Source of the DNA: Microcaldota archaeon
GTDB lineage: Archaea; B1Sed10-29; WALL01; WAMD01
NCBI GenBank assembly: GCA_027077895.1
Contig: JALWQZ010000023.1
Coordinates: forward strand, 1 to 24,877
Direction of reading: 5' to 3'
DNA: 24,877 bases
Shown here: piece after piece, positions 23,123 through 24,877 of the stretch
Numbering within the stretch: position 1 is the first letter of the stretch
Layout of the letters: every line of letters begins with the position of its first letter
Program-made: the position numbers and the translations under genes
The notes under the pieces: generated by a model
The model's input: only the letters and a program-made list of their open reading frames with translations
The model's database searches: none
Told to the model about the DNA's origin: nothing

Positions 23123-23812
23123 ATGGACAAGAATGTTGTGGACCTAGTGGATAGGCTTTTGGATACTATAAAGTATGAGATAAATAGAATGAAGGAGATG
23201 GGGGAAGATACGTCTATGCTAGAGAACCAATTAATGGAGTTTAGACGGGATCAAATTAATTTTATTAACTGGATAATGAATCATGATGATTCATCTGTAA
23301 AACTTTTCTTGAACAGGCTGCTAGAGTTTTCAAAAACGGTTCACAGGTATTATACTAATGTACAGTCTGGCGGTCATATAATGCAGACCGTTCACGAGAA
23401 AGGCGAACACCAGATGGAAGAGGCTAAAAGGGCAACGGACACGGCAGTTAATAAGACAATTGATTTGATAACAAGTGATGATGAAGCGCTAAACTTGGAT
23501 TTTGGTGTTGATTCTAGCTATGAAGACGTTTCACCTGTGCAGATGGATAAGGCTAGGGAAGATAGTGCAAGAATCATGGATACCAGTACACCTGTTGACG
23601 GTGATGTTAGGGACATAGAGGATATGATTAAATCTGAGAGGGAATTGGTCGATACGATGAGGAAATCGGGTAAGGATACCCTAAATCTTGAGTTTTTGAT
23701 TTCCAAGCAGGAATCACTTCTTGTGTCTTTGAAGGAAGCGTTACTAGATGGTGATTATGCTGAGGCTCAGAAATTGAGGGAAGAAATAAAAGAGATAGGG
23801 AGGAGGATATAA
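23123..23812 (+). CDS. Unrecognised helical/coiled-coil protein A
   Basis: I do not recognise a family. The 229-residue protein is acidic, almost wholly helical, has no Cys, no signal peptide and no membrane helix. It appears built from an internal repeat: residues 23-61 and 179-217 align without gaps, sharing MKEMGEDT/MRKSGKDT, a Leu-Glu pair and an Asp at the turn. The middle (about 80-165) is polar and probably flexible. The C-terminal copy (ISKQESLLVSLKEALLDGDY) resembles the C-terminal region of the next protein. The ATG at 23123 fits the TATA spacing; a GTG sits 3 bp earlier. Its stop overlaps the next ATG by one base (TAATG), so the two are translationally coupled and may form a complex. 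Confidence 0.8.
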   Translation: MDKNVVDLVDRLLDTIKYEINRMKEMGEDTSMLENQLMEFRRDQINFINWIMNHDDSSVKLFLNRLLEFSKTVHRYYTNVQSGGHIMQTVHEKGEHQMEEAKRATDTAVNKTIDLITSDDEALNLDFGVDSSYEDVSPVQMDKAREDSARIMDTSTPVDGDVRDIEDMIKSERELVDTMRKSGKDTLNLEFLISKQESLLVSLKEALLDGDYAEAQKLREEIKEIGRRI

Positions 23813-24877
23813 TGATAGATGTAGTTAGGTCTACTATATCATCTACTAAGCATGATTTGGATACTACAAATTCTGATTTAGACAAGATGAGATCTAGGAT
23901 TGATAGCATAGAGCAGAGCCTTGCTGAATGGAATATCCCCCAGATGAAGGCAGAGTTGATGAATCTTAAGAGAGATCTGAATGACCTTAAGGCAAAGTTG
24001 ACGACAGGTGAGGGGAAGGCGCTCGTTGATAACTACTCAAAGAAGGTCAATGATTTAATGAGTGCTTTAAACAATCCATCACCAGATTCTAGTCAAATAA
24101 AGGGAATTGTCCTTGAGTTGAAGGATGAACTTAGGGGTTGGAAAAATAGGATAATGTCAATTAGAGAGGACCTAGATTCGGTTGAATCAGAGGTTAATGA
24201 ATTGAGCAATCAAATCTCTGAGGTTGATACGCTCATGCTAGATGTGAATGATCTCTCAACATCTCTGAATAAAGTGTTAGACAAGATGATAGACTTGGAG
24301 AAGAGGTTAGCATCTGTTGAAAAGACTCAGGAGAAGGTTCTGGAATTTGAGAAGGAGTTAATGTCTTCTAGGCCTAGTCCACCCGAGAAGATGCTGGTTA
24401 ACTCTGTAGATGATAAAGACATTAAGGAGATACGAGCAAAACTCTCTGCAATAGGGAAGAGGTTGTCCAACCCACCAAAGCAGTTAGATGAAAATTTGGC
24501 GAGTAAGCAAAAACCCAAGCCTACACCCAGTACGGTCAAACCGCATGATGGTGGAAATTTCCCCATTGTTGAAGAGATAGATGTGGGAGGCACTACAAAG
24601 CAGTTTGCCAAAAATAACTATGACTATGCAAGCGAAATTAACCAATTATTGGATAACATCAAGGCCACTGATCCAAAGAAGTGGAGTTTGTACAAGGATG
24701 ACTTGATAAAGGCTCTTAGCAAGGCATTGGATGATACTAGAAAGATGGTTTCTAGGGCGAAGCCCCAAAACACGAATACACTCACGCTTATGTTGTCAAA
24801 GGCTGAACTTGGAATTGTTTCACTTGGAGCAATATTTGACCTTGGTGACTACTCGAAGATAGAGAACATAGTGAAAA
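23812..24877 (+). CDS. Unrecognised long coiled-coil protein B (3' end outside window)
   Basis: The frame is open from the ATG at 23812 to the window end with no stop; 355 residues are visible. Residues about 8-190 are rich in coiled-coil heptads (MKAELMNLKRDLNDLKAKL, VESEVNELSNQISEVD). A Pro/Lys-rich linker follows (about 185-265, with SRPSPPEK and KQKPKPTPS). A helical domain starts near residue 270 (YDYASEINQLLDNIK). Its part LTLMLSKAELGIVSLGAIF, then DLGDY, aligns without gaps to the C-terminal module of protein A (10 of 30 identical by eye). A GGAGGATA motif precedes the ATG. Without the C-terminus the function cannot be named; a structural or scaffold role is the simplest guess. Confidence 0.8.
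   Translation, partial: MIDVVRSTISSTKHDLDTTNSDLDKMRSRIDSIEQSLAEWNIPQMKAELMNLKRDLNDLKAKLTTGEGKALVDNYSKKVNDLMSALNNPSPDSSQIKGIVLELKDELRGWKNRIMSIREDLDSVESEVNELSNQISEVDTLMLDVNDLSTSLNKVLDKMIDLEKRLASVEKTQEKVLEFEKELMSSRPSPPEKMLVNSVDDKDIKEIRAKLSAIGKRLSNPPKQLDENLASKQKPKPTPSTVKPHDGGNFPIVEEIDVGGTTKQFAKNNYDYASEINQLLDNIKATDPKKWSLYKDDLIKALSKALDDTRKMVSRAKPQNTNTLTLMLSKAELGIVSLGAIFDLGDYSKIENIVK

Noticed and set aside
1..24877. CRISPR arrays, insertion sequences, tRNA or rRNA genes
   Set aside because: I saw no regular repeat-spacer pattern, transposase motifs, terminal inverted repeats, or tRNA/rRNA signatures on either strand.

Overview
The window is archaeal chromosome. It carries ribosomal proteins uL16 (L10e), L15e and L37Ae, a replication factor C large subunit, diphthamide enzyme Dph2, a membrane-anchored LonB protease, archaeal RNA polymerase subunits L and P, RNase P proteins, a proteasome alpha subunit, SBDS and a complete archaeal exosome (Csl4, Rrp4, Rrp41, Rrp42). 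AT content is moderate, Arg codons are mostly AGG/AGA, and many genes start 25-29 nt after a TATA-like box with no Shine-Dalgarno (leaderless). The short RFC-L and Rpp30 would fit a small-genome (DPANN-like) or deep euryarchaeal lineage, but the exact lineage cannot be read from the sequence.

Layout. 1-98: C-terminal tail of an exported protein with a sorting-signal-like end. 77-1520 (minus): rpl10e-dph2 operon. 1521-1833: gene-poor gap with two promoters and a possible broken small ORF. 1834-3835: rfcL followed one base later by an unusual NifX-like-domain fusion. 3814-4773 (minus): THUMP-type tRNA G10 methyltransferase. 4828-6777: lon. 6808-6863: a textbook C/D box guide sRNA. 6863-10263 (minus): secreted transglutaminase-like protein and a DUF373 membrane protein. 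10328-11799: SPFH/stomatin protein coupled to a small membrane protein. 11809-12615 (minus): SpoIIM-like membrane protein.

12688-24877 is one long co-directional run of 21 genes, the archaeal exosome superoperon: csl4-rpoL-DUF99-signal peptidase, then rpl15e-PF01877-rpp30-pop5-psmA-sbds, then rrp4-rrp41-rrp42-rpl37ae-rpoP-Brix-pcc1-pfdB-DHH, then two coiled-coil genes of unknown function. Junctions are very tight (ATGA or TGATG overlaps, or 14-35 bp overlaps), and TATA-like boxes before rpl15e, psmA, rrp4 and the coiled-coil pair suggest internal promoters. Functionally the run joins RNA decay and processing, tRNA maturation, ribosome assembly, transcription, protein folding and protein degradation.

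The most notable items are: (1) a dual-guide C/D sRNA whose D' guide is predicted to methylate the 23S rRNA P-loop base equivalent to E. coli G2251; (2) two adjacent coiled-coil proteins of unknown function that share a C-terminal helical module; (3) a NifX-like domain fused to an unrecognised C-terminal domain next to RFC-L; (4) a structured leader before rpl15e with mutually exclusive pairings; (5) a pervasive promoter architecture that predicts leaderless mRNAs.
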